Of a DNA stretch of 64,000 nt, positions 1 to 8,536 are shown one piece after another. The stretch covers positions 124,001 through 188,000 of the forward strand of contig NZ_JBQKGW010000001.1 in the NCBI RefSeq assembly GCF_052118625.1. Reading direction: 5' to 3'. The stretch is from Porcincola sp945869225. Its GTDB lineage: Bacteria; Bacillota; Clostridia; Lachnospirales; Lachnospiraceae. The notes under the pieces are model-generated. The model saw nothing but the letters and a program-made list of their open reading frames with translations, searched no databases and was not told where the DNA came from. Numbering within the stretch: the stretch's first letter is position 1; each line of letters starts with the position of its first letter. The translations under genes and the position numbers were made by a program.

Positions 1-1
1 G

Positions 2-1687
2 GTCCACAAGGATATGGAGGAAGGAACACCGAAGGCGATCACGCTGATGAAGACAGCTGTCGCAAAGGTCAATCTGGACAGCCCGCTTCAGGAAGGCGAG
101 AGCACAGTTACAAAGCGCGCCCTGGTCATCGGCGGCGGAATCGCAGGAATCCAGACGGCTCTTGACATTGCGGATGCCGGATACAAGGTCGACATCGTCG
201 AAAAACTTCCGTCCATCGGCGGACGCATGAGCCAGCTGGACAAGACATTCCCGACGCTCGACTGCTCGTCCTGCATCCTCACTCCGAGAATGACAGAGGT
301 CAACCAGAACCCGAATATCCGGATCTTCACCTACTCTGAGGTGACGGATGTGTCTGGTTTCGTCGGAAACTTCACTGTCCAGATCACAAAGCATTCCCGT
401 TCCGTAAGAGCGGAAGACTGCACGGGCTGCGGCATCTGTACATCGAAGTGCCCGTCCAGAAAGACGCCGAACGAATTCAACAGGGGACTCGATACAAGAC
501 CGGCCATCTACATTCCGTTTGCGCAGGCCATCCCGAATGTTCCGGTCATCGACAAGGAGCGCTGCATCCATTTCAAGACCGGAAAGTGCGGAATCTGCTC
601 CAAGGTCTGCCCGTCCCACGCAGTCGACTACGAGCTGAAGGACGAGATCATCGAGGAGAAGTACGGCGCGATTGTCGTTGCAACCGGATTTGATATGATC
701 GATCTTCACAAGTTCGGCGAGCTCGGCTACGGCGTGAGCAAGGATGTTGTTTCCTCCATCGAGCTGGAACGGCTGATGAACGCAGCCGGACCGACATCCG
801 GTCATCTTGAAAGGATGTCCGACCACAAGCAGCCGAAGGAGATGGTCTTCATCCAGTGTGTCGGATCCAGATGCTCACCGGATGACAGGAGAGGAAAGAC
901 CTACTGTTCCAAGATCTGCTGTATGTACACGGCAAAACAGGCGATCCTGATCAAGGATCACTATCCGGACACCAACATCCATGTGTTCTACATTGATGTC
1001 CGTACGCCCGGGAAGAATTTTGATGAATTCTACCGCAGGGCGGTCGAGCAGTACGGCGTTGACTACATCAAGGGCAATGTTGGAAAGGTGACACCGCTTC
1101 CGAACGGAAAGCTTCACGTTCACGGCGTTGACCTTCTCGACCAGAAGGATGTCGAGATCGACGCGGATATGGTTGTCCTGGCAGGTGCGATCGAGCCGAA
1201 CCCGGATATCCGGAAGCTGGCGACGATGCTGACGCTCTCGATCGACAACAACAACTTCCTCAACGAGGCTCATGCAAAGCTTCGCCCGGTTGAGGCAGCA
1301 ACCGCCGGTGTCTTCATGTCCGGTGTTGTCCAGGGTCCGAAGGATATTCCGGAGACAGTTGCCCAGGCAGGTGCGGCTGCCATCAAGGTCGTCGGCCTCC
1401 TCGCGAAGGACAAGCTGAAGACGAATCCGTGCATTGCGCAGCCCGATGAGCTGTACTGCAATGGCTGCTCCGTCTGCGCGAATGTCTGCCCGTACGGCGC
1501 GATCACTTATGTCGACAAGGAAATTCGTGATCATGGTCTGCGTGAGACCAGAAGAATTGCGTCGGTCAACTCGGCTCTGTGCAAGGGCTGCGGTGCCTGC
1601 TCGGTAGCATGCCCGTCCGGTGCGATGAACCTGAAGGGATTCACCAACAGACAGATCATGGCGGAGGTAGATACAGTATGCCAGTAA
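2..1687 (+). CDS. hdrA: HdrA-type heterodisulfide reductase flavoprotein (5'-truncated)
   Basis: HdrA family: a FAD and multi-[4Fe-4S] protein that is the bifurcating centre of heterodisulfide-reductase complexes. The reading frame is open to the window edge and the residues before the first Met (VHKD) fit the HdrA N-terminus, so about 100 residues are probably missing and the Met at 14 is internal. A dinucleotide-binding motif GGGIAGIQTALDIADAG comes first, then PSIGGRMSQLDKTFPTLDC, a ferredoxin motif CTGCGICTSKCP, a second CIHFKTGKCGICSKVCP, and two C-terminal ferredoxin motifs CNGCSVCANVCP and CKGCGACSVACP. 561 residues are visible. The stop overlaps the next gene by 10 nt. No HdrB or HdrC follows; fumarate reductase subunits lie downstream instead. 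Family assignment is firm; the partner assignment is inference. Confidence 0.95.
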   Translation, partial: VHKDMEEGTPKAITLMKTAVAKVNLDSPLQEGESTVTKRALVIGGGIAGIQTALDIADAGYKVDIVEKLPSIGGRMSQLDKTFPTLDCSSCILTPRMTEVNQNPNIRIFTYSEVTDVSGFVGNFTVQITKHSRSVRAEDCTGCGICTSKCPSRKTPNEFNRGLDTRPAIYIPFAQAIPNVPVIDKERCIHFKTGKCGICSKVCPSHAVDYELKDEIIEEKYGAIVVATGFDMIDLHKFGELGYGVSKDVVSSIELERLMNAAGPTSGHLERMSDHKQPKEMVFIQCVGSRCSPDDRRGKTYCSKICCMYTAKQAILIKDHYPDTNIHVFYIDVRTPGKNFDEFYRRAVEQYGVDYIKGNVGKVTPLPNGKLHVHGVDLLDQKDVEIDADMVVLAGAIEPNPDIRKLATMLTLSIDNNNFLNEAHAKLRPVEAATAGVFMSGVVQGPKDIPETVAQAGAAAIKVVGLLAKDKLKTNPCIAQPDELYCNGCSVCANVCPYGAITYVDKEIRDHGLRETRRIASVNSALCKGCGACSVACPSGAMNLKGFTNRQIMAEVDTVCQ

Positions 1688-2193
1688 TCGAAAAGACTGC
1701 CTCCCCGGAGGCGATGCTTGAAAAAGAGAACCTCGCATATCTCGGCGAGGCGGACGCAAAGAAGGAGAGTACCTTCACACCGAAGATCGTCGCATTCTGC
1801 TGCAACTGGTGTTCCTATGCAGGCGCCGATCTTGCCGGCAACAACAGAGCGGACTACCCGGCGAACATCAAGATTATCCGTGTCCCGTGTTCCGGACGTG
1901 TCAATCCGCTGTTCATCATGAGGGCATTCGAGAAGGGCGCCGACGGTGTCATCATCTGCGGCTGCCACCCGGGAGACTGCCACTATACGACAGGAAACTA
2001 CTATACACGCAGAAGAATGGCGCTTCTGATTTCGATGCTGGACTATCTGGGTGTCGACAAGGGAAGAGTCCGTGTTGAGTGGGTTTCCGCATCGGAAGGT
2101 GCGAGGTTCGCATCGATCATGAACGAGTTTGCAGATACGATCAAAAACCTCGGCAGGAACGTGAGATTGGAGGATATCAGATGCAGGAATTGA
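1678..2193 (+). CDS. mvhD: MvhD-like [2Fe-2S] electron-transfer subunit
   Basis: 171 residues of the MvhD/FlpD family, the small [2Fe-2S] protein that carries electrons into HdrA from a hydrogenase, formate dehydrogenase or NADH module. Characteristic cysteines are seen in FCCNWCSYAGADLAG, RVPCSGRVN and IICGCHPGDCHY. The start at 1678 was chosen because GGCGGAGG lies about 10 nt upstream and because it gives the usual MvhD length; a longer in-frame extension would run inside hdrA. It overlaps hdrA by 10 nt and the next gene by 13 nt, which indicates translational coupling and a one-to-one complex. No hydrogenase is encoded nearby, so the donor is probably the FAD/NAD(P) protein three genes downstream. 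Confidence 0.93.
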   Translation: MPVIEKTASPEAMLEKENLAYLGEADAKKESTFTPKIVAFCCNWCSYAGADLAGNNRADYPANIKIIRVPCSGRVNPLFIMRAFEKGADGVIICGCHPGDCHYTTGNYYTRRRMALLISMLDYLGVDKGRVRVEWVSASEGARFASIMNEFADTIKNLGRNVRLEDIRCRN

Positions 2194-3173
2194 TCAACCG
2201 CGCAAAAGAACTCCTCGCTGACGGCACTGTCGTCCGCGTTCTCGGCTGGAAGAAAGGGGATCTGCCGTACAATCCGGAGCCGCATATCTTTACATCTGCT
2301 CAGGAGCTCGAGAAGGATTTCATCTACAATGGATTCTGCGGGGCAAACCTCAGCAAATACATGATTGCGGCAACAAAGCTGGAAGGAAAGACGCTCGTCT
2401 TTCTGAAACCGTGCGACACGTTCAGCTTCAACCAGCTGATCAAGGAGCATCAGGTGAACCGCGACAATGCGTACATCATCGGTGTCGGCTGCAAGGGCAA
2501 GCTTGACCACAGGAAGTTTGCCGCGATGGGACTTGGCGACATTGCCGGGATCTCCGGAATCGAGCTGAGCGATGCATGCGACCGGATTCATGTAAAGACA
2601 ATTTACGGCGAGGAGAGGGACATCGATTACCGCGATGTCATGCTGGAAAGATGCTTCTTCTGCAAGACGAAGGAACATCAGATCTTCGATGAGAAGCTCC
2701 TCGATTCCAAGGATACGGTTGCAGAGGGTGCTGACCGTTTTGAGGAAGTCCGAAAGATTGAGGCGATGACCCCGGCGGAGCGCTATGCGTTCTTCCGCTC
2801 AGAGCTTTCAAAGTGCATTCGCTGCAATGCCTGCAGAAATGTCTGCCCGGCATGCAACTGCAGACACTGTGTCTTTGACAATACGAAATATGACACTGCC
2901 CAGAAGGCGAACGCAGATACATTTGAGGAGAATATGTTCCACATCATCCGCGCCTTCCATGTCGCTGGAAGATGTACAGACTGTGGTGAGTGCTCCAGAG
3001 TCTGTCCGCAGAACATCCCGCTGCATCTGTTCAACCGCAAGTTCATTCTGGATGCAGATGACCTGTATGGAGAGTTCCAGGCCGGTTCGGACACGACGAC
3101 TCCCGGACCTCTGACCGCATACATGCTTCACGATGTTGAGCCCGCAGCCGGGCTGGAGAGGAGCAGAGGATGA
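2181..3173 (+). CDS. FrhB/FdhB-like Fe-S subunit with two ferredoxin motifs (Flx-type)
   Basis: 330 residues. The N-terminal half resembles the FrhB/FdhB family (KPCDTFSFNQLIKEH, IIGVGCKGKL); the C-terminal half has ferredoxin-like clusters CIRCNACRNVCPACNCRHC and CTDCGECSRVCPQ. Subunits of this kind accompany HdrA in Flx-Hdr clusters of sulfate reducers and clostridia and are thought to wire electrons between the pyridine-nucleotide module and HdrA. The start at 2181 follows GGAGGATATC; a longer upstream frame would lie within mvhD. The stop overlaps the next start in an ATGA. Exact equivalence to FlxB or FlxC cannot be decided by eye, so no symbol is given. Confidence 0.85.
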   Translation: MQELINRAKELLADGTVVRVLGWKKGDLPYNPEPHIFTSAQELEKDFIYNGFCGANLSKYMIAATKLEGKTLVFLKPCDTFSFNQLIKEHQVNRDNAYIIGVGCKGKLDHRKFAAMGLGDIAGISGIELSDACDRIHVKTIYGEERDIDYRDVMLERCFFCKTKEHQIFDEKLLDSKDTVAEGADRFEEVRKIEAMTPAERYAFFRSELSKCIRCNACRNVCPACNCRHCVFDNTKYDTAQKANADTFEENMFHIIRAFHVAGRCTDCGECSRVCPQNIPLHLFNRKFILDADDLYGEFQAGSDTTTPGPLTAYMLHDVEPAAGLERSRG

Positions 3174-4210
3174 AAAAGATTGCGAAAGAGAACCTCCCGA
3201 AGCTCTTTGCTGAGGTATCGGCTGCAATGGATCTCTTCACACCTGTGAAGATGGCCGATGTGACAAACTGGGGACTGTGGGATGACAGCAGAGTGGCAGA
3301 CCTTGACACACTGAAGACGGTCAAAAGCCCGAAGGATGTCTTTTTCCCGCAGTGCCAGACGCTTTATATGGTTCACCACGATGACAATGGATTTGAGATC
3401 AGCCCGATGAAGCTGACCGAGAAGCCATTCTGCGTATTCGGAATCCGTCCCTGTGATGTGAAGGCACTGACGGTCATGGATCAGGTTTTCCTGAACCAGG
3501 AGCCGGTTGACACCTTCTACAAGGCGAGAAGAGAACATGCCATTCTGGTATCGCTTGCGTGCCACAAGCCGGCGCAGACCTGCTTCTGCAAAGTCTTCGG
3601 CACGGATGCTGCGGCTCCGGATGCAGATGTCGCAATGTGGGCGATCGACGGATTCTTCTATCTTGATGCCCAGACTGAGAAGGGTACCGCCTGGCTGGAT
3701 CAGTTCGCAGGCGTCTTCGAGGATGCGGGAGATGTCAGTGACAAGATCTCAAAGGAACAGGATTCAATCCGCAGCATTGTCGAAACGCTTCCCTATACGC
3801 ACCTTTCGCTTGAGGGATGGGGACCTGGCAAGGTTGATGAAAAGTTCAATGATCCTCACTGGAAGGAACTCTCGGATGCATGCCTGGCATGCGGAACCTG
3901 TACCTTCGTCTGCCCGACCTGCCAGTGCTATGACATCAAGGACTTCAATACCGGTCACGGCATCCAGAGATACCGCTGCTGGGACAGCTGCATGTACTCT
4001 GACTTCACGCTGATGGCAGCGGCGAACAATCGTCTGACCCAGATGCAGCGCTACCGTCAGAGATTCATGCACAAGCTGGTATACTTCCCGGAGAACAACA
4101 ACGGCCTGTATATGTGCGTCGGCTGCGGCCGCTGTGTGGACAAGTGTCCGCAGGCACTGAATATTGTCAAAGTAATCAAGACGATGGGAAAGGAGAACGC
4201 AGATGTCTGA
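3170..4210 (+). CDS. AsrA/HydB-like 4Fe-4S dicluster subunit
   Basis: 346 residues, the usual length for the AsrA (anaerobic sulfite reductase A) and hydrogenase-beta family. The N-terminal region carries FGIRPCDVKAL and LACHKPAQTCFCKVFG. The C-terminal half has ferredoxin motifs CLACGTCTFVCPTCQC and CVGCGRCVDKCPQ. The family passes electrons between a FAD/NAD(P) subunit and a catalytic partner. The partner here is not a sulfite reductase (no AsrC or siroheme protein is present) but HdrA-MvhD and fumarate reductase. It overlaps the previous gene by 4 nt and the next by 8 nt. Confidence 0.86.
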   Translation: MKKIAKENLPKLFAEVSAAMDLFTPVKMADVTNWGLWDDSRVADLDTLKTVKSPKDVFFPQCQTLYMVHHDDNGFEISPMKLTEKPFCVFGIRPCDVKALTVMDQVFLNQEPVDTFYKARREHAILVSLACHKPAQTCFCKVFGTDAAAPDADVAMWAIDGFFYLDAQTEKGTAWLDQFAGVFEDAGDVSDKISKEQDSIRSIVETLPYTHLSLEGWGPGKVDEKFNDPHWKELSDACLACGTCTFVCPTCQCYDIKDFNTGHGIQRYRCWDSCMYSDFTLMAAANNRLTQMQRYRQRFMHKLVYFPENNNGLYMCVGCGRCVDKCPQALNIVKVIKTMGKENADV

Positions 4211-5063
4211 AGAATGCCTGTGCCATAACGACAAATATGTGCGTGATGCCCTGATCCCTCAGGTCGGAATCATCCAGAAGATCACGCAGGAAACGCCCGA
4301 TGTGAGATCCTTCCAGGTCATCAAACCGGGCGGCGGCAAGCTGATTGATCAGATGCCCGGACAGTGCGCGATGATCTGCGCACCTGGTATCGGTGAGGCG
4401 ATGTTCTCCATCACCTCCTCGCCCACTGTCAAAGACTACAACGAATTCTCCATCAAGGAATGCGGAGAACTTACAACCTATCTTCATGGCCTTCACGAGG
4501 GAGACCAGATCCTGGTCAGAGGCCCCTATGGCAACCATTTCCCGGTTGAGGACAAGTTCAAGGGCAAGAACCTTCTGTTCATCGCAGGCGGAATCGGCCT
4601 CGCGCCGCTTCGCTCTGTCATCAACTACTGCCTTGCACACCGTGAGGACTACGGAACCATCAATGTTCTTTACGGTTCCCGCTCCAAGAAGGATCTCGTC
4701 AAGCTTGAGGAAATTCAGAATGTATGGGAGAAGGCTCCGAACACGAATGTCTATCTGACCATCGACCGGGAAGATCCGGAATGGGACGGTCACGTAGGCT
4801 TTGTCCCGACCTACCTCAAGGAAGTCGGATTCGATACAGACCTGACCGCGATCATCTGCGGGCCGCCAATCATGATCAAGTTCTGCCTGCAGGGTCTGAC
4901 AGAACTCGGTTTCTCGAAAGAGCAGGTCTACACAACACTGGAGCTTCGCATGAAATGCGGAATCGGCAAGTGCGGCCGCTGCAACATCGGAACCAAGTAC
5001 GTCTGCAAGGACGGACCGGTGTTCAGATGCGACCAGATTGACGAACTCCCCCAGGAATATTAA
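4203..5063 (+). CDS. FlxA/AsrB-like FAD/NAD(P)-binding oxidoreductase subunit
   Basis: 286 residues of the ferredoxin-reductase fold. The FAD part has MFSITSSPT; the nucleotide-binding part has FIAGGIGLAPLRSVI and CGPPIMIKFCL; the C-terminus has a [2Fe-2S] loop CGIGKCGRCNIG followed by YVCKDGPVF. This is the pattern of FlxA, AsrB, HydG and DHOD electron-transfer subunits. It is the obvious NAD(P)H entry point for the complex formed by the four preceding genes. NADH versus NADPH preference cannot be read reliably. It is the last gene before the repeat-bearing spacer 5064-5334. Confidence 0.9.
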   Translation: MSEECLCHNDKYVRDALIPQVGIIQKITQETPDVRSFQVIKPGGGKLIDQMPGQCAMICAPGIGEAMFSITSSPTVKDYNEFSIKECGELTTYLHGLHEGDQILVRGPYGNHFPVEDKFKGKNLLFIAGGIGLAPLRSVINYCLAHREDYGTINVLYGSRSKKDLVKLEEIQNVWEKAPNTNVYLTIDREDPEWDGHVGFVPTYLKEVGFDTDLTAIICGPPIMIKFCLQGLTELGFSKEQVYTTLELRMKCGIGKCGRCNIGTKYVCKDGPVFRCDQIDELPQEY

Positions 5064-5140
5064 ACAAAGGCAGCCACAGACAGACGGCAAGCTCAGAGGA
5101 CATGCTTGCATGTAACTCTGAGCGATGCCGGATGGCTGTG

Positions 5141-5196
5141 GGGCACGTGGCGGAGCCACGATGCCCCGGCAAAGCGAGCAGCTCTGCTGCGAGCCT
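5141..5196. repeat. Hairpin repeat, copy 1
   Basis: A 56-nt unit that recurs at 5248-5303 with one mismatch in 56. Its first half folds into an 11-bp stem with one bulge (GGGCACGTGGC, loop GGA, GCCACG-A-TGCCC). Its second half can form CGGCAA (5167-5172) with TTGCCG (5196-5201) around AGCAG/CTGCT. Weaker similarity, CCGGATG, precedes both copies. It lies in the 271-nt spacer between the FlxA-like and FrdB-like genes. No convincing gene lies in the spacer; reading frames across it consist of the repeat itself. Confidence 0.9.
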
Positions 5197-5247
5197 TGCC
5201 GAGGCTGCCTGTATGCTGTCCGGCTTTCAAACGGACCGGATGACAGC

Positions 5248-5303
5248 GGGCACGTGGCGGAGCCACGATGCCCCGGCAAAGCGAGCAGCTCTGCTACGAG
5301 CCT
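5248..5303. repeat. Hairpin repeat, copy 2 (3'-shortened)
   Basis: Second copy of the 56-nt unit, 107 nt after the first and differing at one base (GCTAC for GCTGC). It lacks the closing TTGCCG arm of copy 1 and is instead followed by a run of seven T (5305-5311), so hairpin plus T-run could act as a partial terminator or mRNA-processing site just before the FrdB-like gene. Confidence 0.88.
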
Positions 5304-5334
5304 ATTTTTTTCTCATTCAAGAAAGGACAAAGCC

Positions 5335-6009
5335 ATGGAGAAGATGGTGAACGTATACTTCTACGGAAAGCGCTACAGCGTTCCGGAGAGTCTGACCGTC
5401 ATCGCAGCCTGGGAGTATGCCGGCTACACGCTGAAGCGCGGAGTCGGATGCCGTCACGGCTTCTGCGGTGCCTGTGCTACAATCTACCGCATCAAGGGCT
5501 CCAACGAGCTCCATACCTGTCTTGCCTGCCAGAAGCAGGTCGAGGACAACATGTATATTGCCTCGATCCCGTTCTATCCGCAGGATAAGAGAATCTACAA
5601 CATCAATGATCTGAAGGTCTCCGATAACGTCATGATGGAGCTGTATCCGGAGATCTACAGCTGCATCGGCTGCAATGCCTGCACGAAGGCCTGCCCGCAG
5701 AGCCTGAACGTCATGCAGTACATCGCATACGCGCAGAGGGGTGAATTTGAAAAGTGCGCAGAAGAGTCCTTTGACTGTGTCATGTGCGGCTGCTGCTCGA
5801 CCAGATGCCCGGCCGGCATTTCTCACCCGTATGTGGGGCTTCTTGCCAGAAGACTGACCGGCAAGTATATTGCTCCGAAGAGCAAGCATCTCGAGAAGAG
5901 AGTCGAGGAGATTGCTGAAGGCAAGTTCGACGAGCCGATGAAGGAGATGGCATCTCTCCCGACCGAGAAGCTTGAAGAGCTCTACAACAACCGCGAGATC
6001 GAGAAATAA
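5335..6009 (+). CDS. frdB: Fumarate reductase/succinate dehydrogenase-type iron-sulfur subunit
   Basis: 224 residues. The N-terminal plant-type [2Fe-2S] domain has C39, C44, C47 (GCRHGFCGAC) and C62. It is followed by two ferredoxin motifs, C110-x2-C113-x2-C116-x3-C120-P and C148-x2-C151-x2-C154-x3-C158-P. This is the FrdB/SdhB/TfrB layout, but with two CxxCxxCxxxCP motifs that both look like [4Fe-4S] sites. There is no membrane segment and no C-terminal CCG (HdrB-like) domain as in archaeal TfrB. The start at 5335 has GAAAGGA 8 nt upstream; a longer frame would translate the repeat. Met at 5344 is an alternative. It is expected to link FrdA to the upstream HdrA complex. Confidence 0.88.
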   Translation: MEKMVNVYFYGKRYSVPESLTVIAAWEYAGYTLKRGVGCRHGFCGACATIYRIKGSNELHTCLACQKQVEDNMYIASIPFYPQDKRIYNINDLKVSDNVMMELYPEIYSCIGCNACTKACPQSLNVMQYIAYAQRGEFEKCAEESFDCVMCGCCSTRCPAGISHPYVGLLARRLTGKYIAPKSKHLEKRVEEIAEGKFDEPMKEMASLPTEKLEELYNNREIEK

Positions 6010-6021
6010 GGAGGGGCGAAG

Positions 6022-7650
6022 ATGTATACAGAAGAGATGCTGGAATCCATCAAAAAGGTGGAGGCGACTCGTCCGGAGCGTCTTCACACAGAGCCTCGGC
6101 GTCTGAACGCCGAGGAGAAGGATGAACTTCTCAGACAGTGGCATCCGGATTACAGAGAGGATGCTTTTGATACCATCAAGATCGGCCCGAACAAGGGGCA
6201 GAAGGCTCCGAAGCAGCTCGCTGAGCTTCTTCACTCCAACAGCCGCCTGTACGGTATGAACATTGACCTGTCCAAGGTTGACTATGACACGGATGTCCTG
6301 ATCATCGGCGGAGGCGGAGCCGGATGCTCTGCGGCAATCGAGGCGGACAATGCCGGCGCGAAGGTCATGATCGTGACCAAGCTCCGCGCAGGTGATGCCA
6401 ACACCATGATGGCAGAGGGCGGTATCCAGGCTGCGGACAAGGAGAATGATTCCCCTGTACAGCATTTCCTGGATGCATACGGCGGCGGCCACTTTGCCGC
6501 AAAGCGTGAGCTGGTCGAGAAGCTTGTCATGGAAGCTCCGGATGCCATCAAATGGCTGAATGATCTCGGTGTCATGTTCGACAAGGCACCGGATGGAACC
6601 ATGATCACAACACACGGCGGCGGAACCTCCAGAAAGAGAATGCATGCCTGCAAGGATTATTCCGGTGCGGAGATTATGCGTACCCTTCGCGATGAAGTTC
6701 AGAACCGCCAGATCCCGATCATCGAATTCACTTCGGCAGTTGAGCTGATCAAGGATTCCAAGGGACAGGTCGCAGGTGCTGTCCTCCTGAACATGGAGAC
6801 AGGCGACTATCTGGTCGCGCGCGCGAAGGTTGTCATCCTTGCGACCGGCGGCTGCGGAAGACTCCATTATCAGAACTTCCCGACCTCAAACCACTACGGC
6901 GCAACAGCAGACGGCCTGATCCTCGCATACCGCGCAGGGGCACCGCTGCTGTATCAGGATACGATTCAGTATCATCCGACCGGTGCTGCATTCCCGTCTC
7001 AGATTCAGGGCGCACTGGTCACCGAGAAGGTCCGTTCTCTCGGCGCACAGCTCGTCAACAAGGACGGTGTCGCATATCTCCATCCGCTGGAAACCCGCGA
7101 TGTTTCCGCGGCTGGCATCATCCGTGAGTGCAAGGGCAGACATGAGGGTGTCACCACACCGCTTGGCGATGCCATCTGGCTTGATACCCCAATGATCGAG
7201 CAGCTCGGCGGCGAGGGCACGATTGAGGCCAGAATCCCGGCCATGCTCCGGATGTTCCTTCAGTATGGCATCGACATGCGCAAGGTACCTGTTCCGGTTT
7301 ATCCGACCCTGCATTACCAGAATGGCGGTGTTGAGATCAACGATGAGTGCGCGACCAGCATCGACAACCTGCTTGTCGCAGGCGAGTGCTCCGGCGGTGT
7401 CCATGGCCGGAACCGTCTGATGGGCAACTCCCTGCTGGATGTCATCGTCTTTGGCCGCGACGCAGGAAAGAGTGCTGCAAAGAGAGCAGCCTCCGTCGAG
7501 CTTGGCGAACCGACTCTGGAGCATGTGACCGAGTATGCCGAGGAGCTTGAGGAAGCAGGCCTGAACACCGGGAAGGTTTCCCCGCTTCTTCTTCCGAAGT
7601 ACGCACGCCATGCACGTGAGTACGAGCAGAGAGGCTTCCAGTTCCAGTAA
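6022..7650 (+). CDS. frdA: Soluble fumarate reductase flavoprotein subunit
   Basis: 542 residues. FAD motif IIGGGGAGCSAA (94-105), MAEGGIQAA, substrate-site QYHPTG (H318), TRD (R359), HYQNGG (H431) and GRNRLMGNS (R465) match the fumarate reductase/succinate dehydrogenase active site. By eye the FAD-attaching His of FrdA (SHT) is Asn127 here, so FAD is probably non-covalent. About 90 residues precede the FAD motif, and only about 60 follow the last core motif, where FrdA normally has a long helical domain. No membrane-anchor genes follow. L-aspartate oxidase (NadB) was considered, but the HPTG motif, the FrdB neighbour and the fumarase genes favour fumarate reduction. SD AAGGAGGGG precedes the start. 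Confidence 0.88.
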   Translation: MYTEEMLESIKKVEATRPERLHTEPRRLNAEEKDELLRQWHPDYREDAFDTIKIGPNKGQKAPKQLAELLHSNSRLYGMNIDLSKVDYDTDVLIIGGGGAGCSAAIEADNAGAKVMIVTKLRAGDANTMMAEGGIQAADKENDSPVQHFLDAYGGGHFAAKRELVEKLVMEAPDAIKWLNDLGVMFDKAPDGTMITTHGGGTSRKRMHACKDYSGAEIMRTLRDEVQNRQIPIIEFTSAVELIKDSKGQVAGAVLLNMETGDYLVARAKVVILATGGCGRLHYQNFPTSNHYGATADGLILAYRAGAPLLYQDTIQYHPTGAAFPSQIQGALVTEKVRSLGAQLVNKDGVAYLHPLETRDVSAAGIIRECKGRHEGVTTPLGDAIWLDTPMIEQLGGEGTIEARIPAMLRMFLQYGIDMRKVPVPVYPTLHYQNGGVEINDECATSIDNLLVAGECSGGVHGRNRLMGNSLLDVIVFGRDAGKSAAKRAASVELGEPTLEHVTEYAEELEEAGLNTGKVSPLLLPKYARHAREYEQRGFQFQ

Positions 7651-7692
7651 ATCAGACTGCTGAGATATATTTCAGCTTACCGGAGGAGACAC

Positions 7693-8535
7693 ATGAGGGA
7701 CATAGACGTCAGCGTCATCACTGATGCGATCGAGAAGATGTGTATCAACGCGAACCGTCACCTTCCGCAGGACATGCAGGCCGGCATCAAGGCCTGCAGA
7801 GCCTGTGAGGACGGACAGATTGCCTGCACGATTCTCGACCAGATTATCGACAACTTCCAGACCGCGGACAAGGAGAATGTCCCGATCTGCCAGGACACCG
7901 GAATGGCATGCATCTTCCTCGAAGTCGGGCAGGAGGTGCATTTTACAGGCGGCGCTCTGTATGATGCCATCAATGAAGGTGTCAGAAGAGGTTATACAAA
8001 AGGATATCTGAGAAAGAGCGTCGAGGCGGATCCGATCCGCCGCGGCAACACCGGAGACAATACCCCGGCCATGATCACGGTCGATATTGTCCCGGGTGAC
8101 AAGGTCAAGATCACGGTTGCGCCGAAGGGATTCGGTTCCGAGAACATGAGTGCGCTTCGCATGTTCAAGCCATCTGCTGGCCTTCAGGGCATCAAGGATT
8201 TCATTCTGGAGACGGTTGAGAAGGCAGGCCCGAATCCGTGCCCGCCGATCGTTGTCGGTGTCGGTATCGGCGGCAACTTCGACCATGTTGCCCTGGCTGC
8301 CAAAAAGGCGCTTCTTCGTCCGATCGACTCTCACAACCCGGATCCGTATTATGCGGCCCTCGAGGATGAGATGCTTGAGAAGATCAATGAACTGGGCATC
8401 GGCCCTCAGGGCTTTGGCGGGAAGACAACCGCTGTCGGTGTCAACATCGAGACCCTTCCGACACACATTGCCGGCATGCCCTGTGCAGTCAATATCAGCT
8501 GCCACGTGACAAGACATGAAACGGAGGTGATCTGA
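7693..8535 (+). CDS. fumA: Class I fumarate hydratase, alpha subunit
   Basis: 280 residues, the N-terminal half of two-subunit [4Fe-4S] fumarase/tartrate dehydratase. Likely cluster cysteines lie in PICQDTG, GPNPCPP and NISCHV, and the family motif KGFGSENMSAL is present. The enzyme interconverts malate and fumarate and here would supply fumarate to FrdAB. SD GGAGGAGA lies 5 nt upstream. The beta subunit follows one nucleotide after the stop. The symbol is by analogy; the L-tartrate dehydratase alternative is less likely beside frdAB. Confidence 0.9.
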   Translation: MRDIDVSVITDAIEKMCINANRHLPQDMQAGIKACRACEDGQIACTILDQIIDNFQTADKENVPICQDTGMACIFLEVGQEVHFTGGALYDAINEGVRRGYTKGYLRKSVEADPIRRGNTGDNTPAMITVDIVPGDKVKITVAPKGFGSENMSALRMFKPSAGLQGIKDFILETVEKAGPNPCPPIVVGVGIGGNFDHVALAAKKALLRPIDSHNPDPYYAALEDEMLEKINELGIGPQGFGGKTTAVGVNIETLPTHIAGMPCAVNISCHVTRHETEVI

Positions 8536-8536
8536 G

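Noticed and set aside
3170..5063. Anaerobic sulfite reductase (asrAB)
   Set aside because: The two genes resemble asrA and asrB, but no asrC or other siroheme reductase follows and the flanking genes are HdrA/MvhD and FrdAB.
5102..5350. Open frames across the spacer between the FlxA-like and FrdB-like genes
   Set aside because: They translate the duplicated hairpin repeat, lack a ribosome-binding site at their starts, and run into frdB in the wrong frame or as an N-terminal extension unlike the family.
5317..6867. Minus-strand frame of 516 codons opposite frdB and frdA
   Set aside because: Runs antisense across two well-supported genes and their boundary; no recognised motif.
6022..7650. 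FrdA-like protein as L-aspartate oxidase (NadB)
   Set aside because: The non-covalent-FAD position resembles NadB, but the adjacent Fe-S subunit and fumarase, the HPTG motif and the absence of nadA/nadC argue for fumarate reduction.
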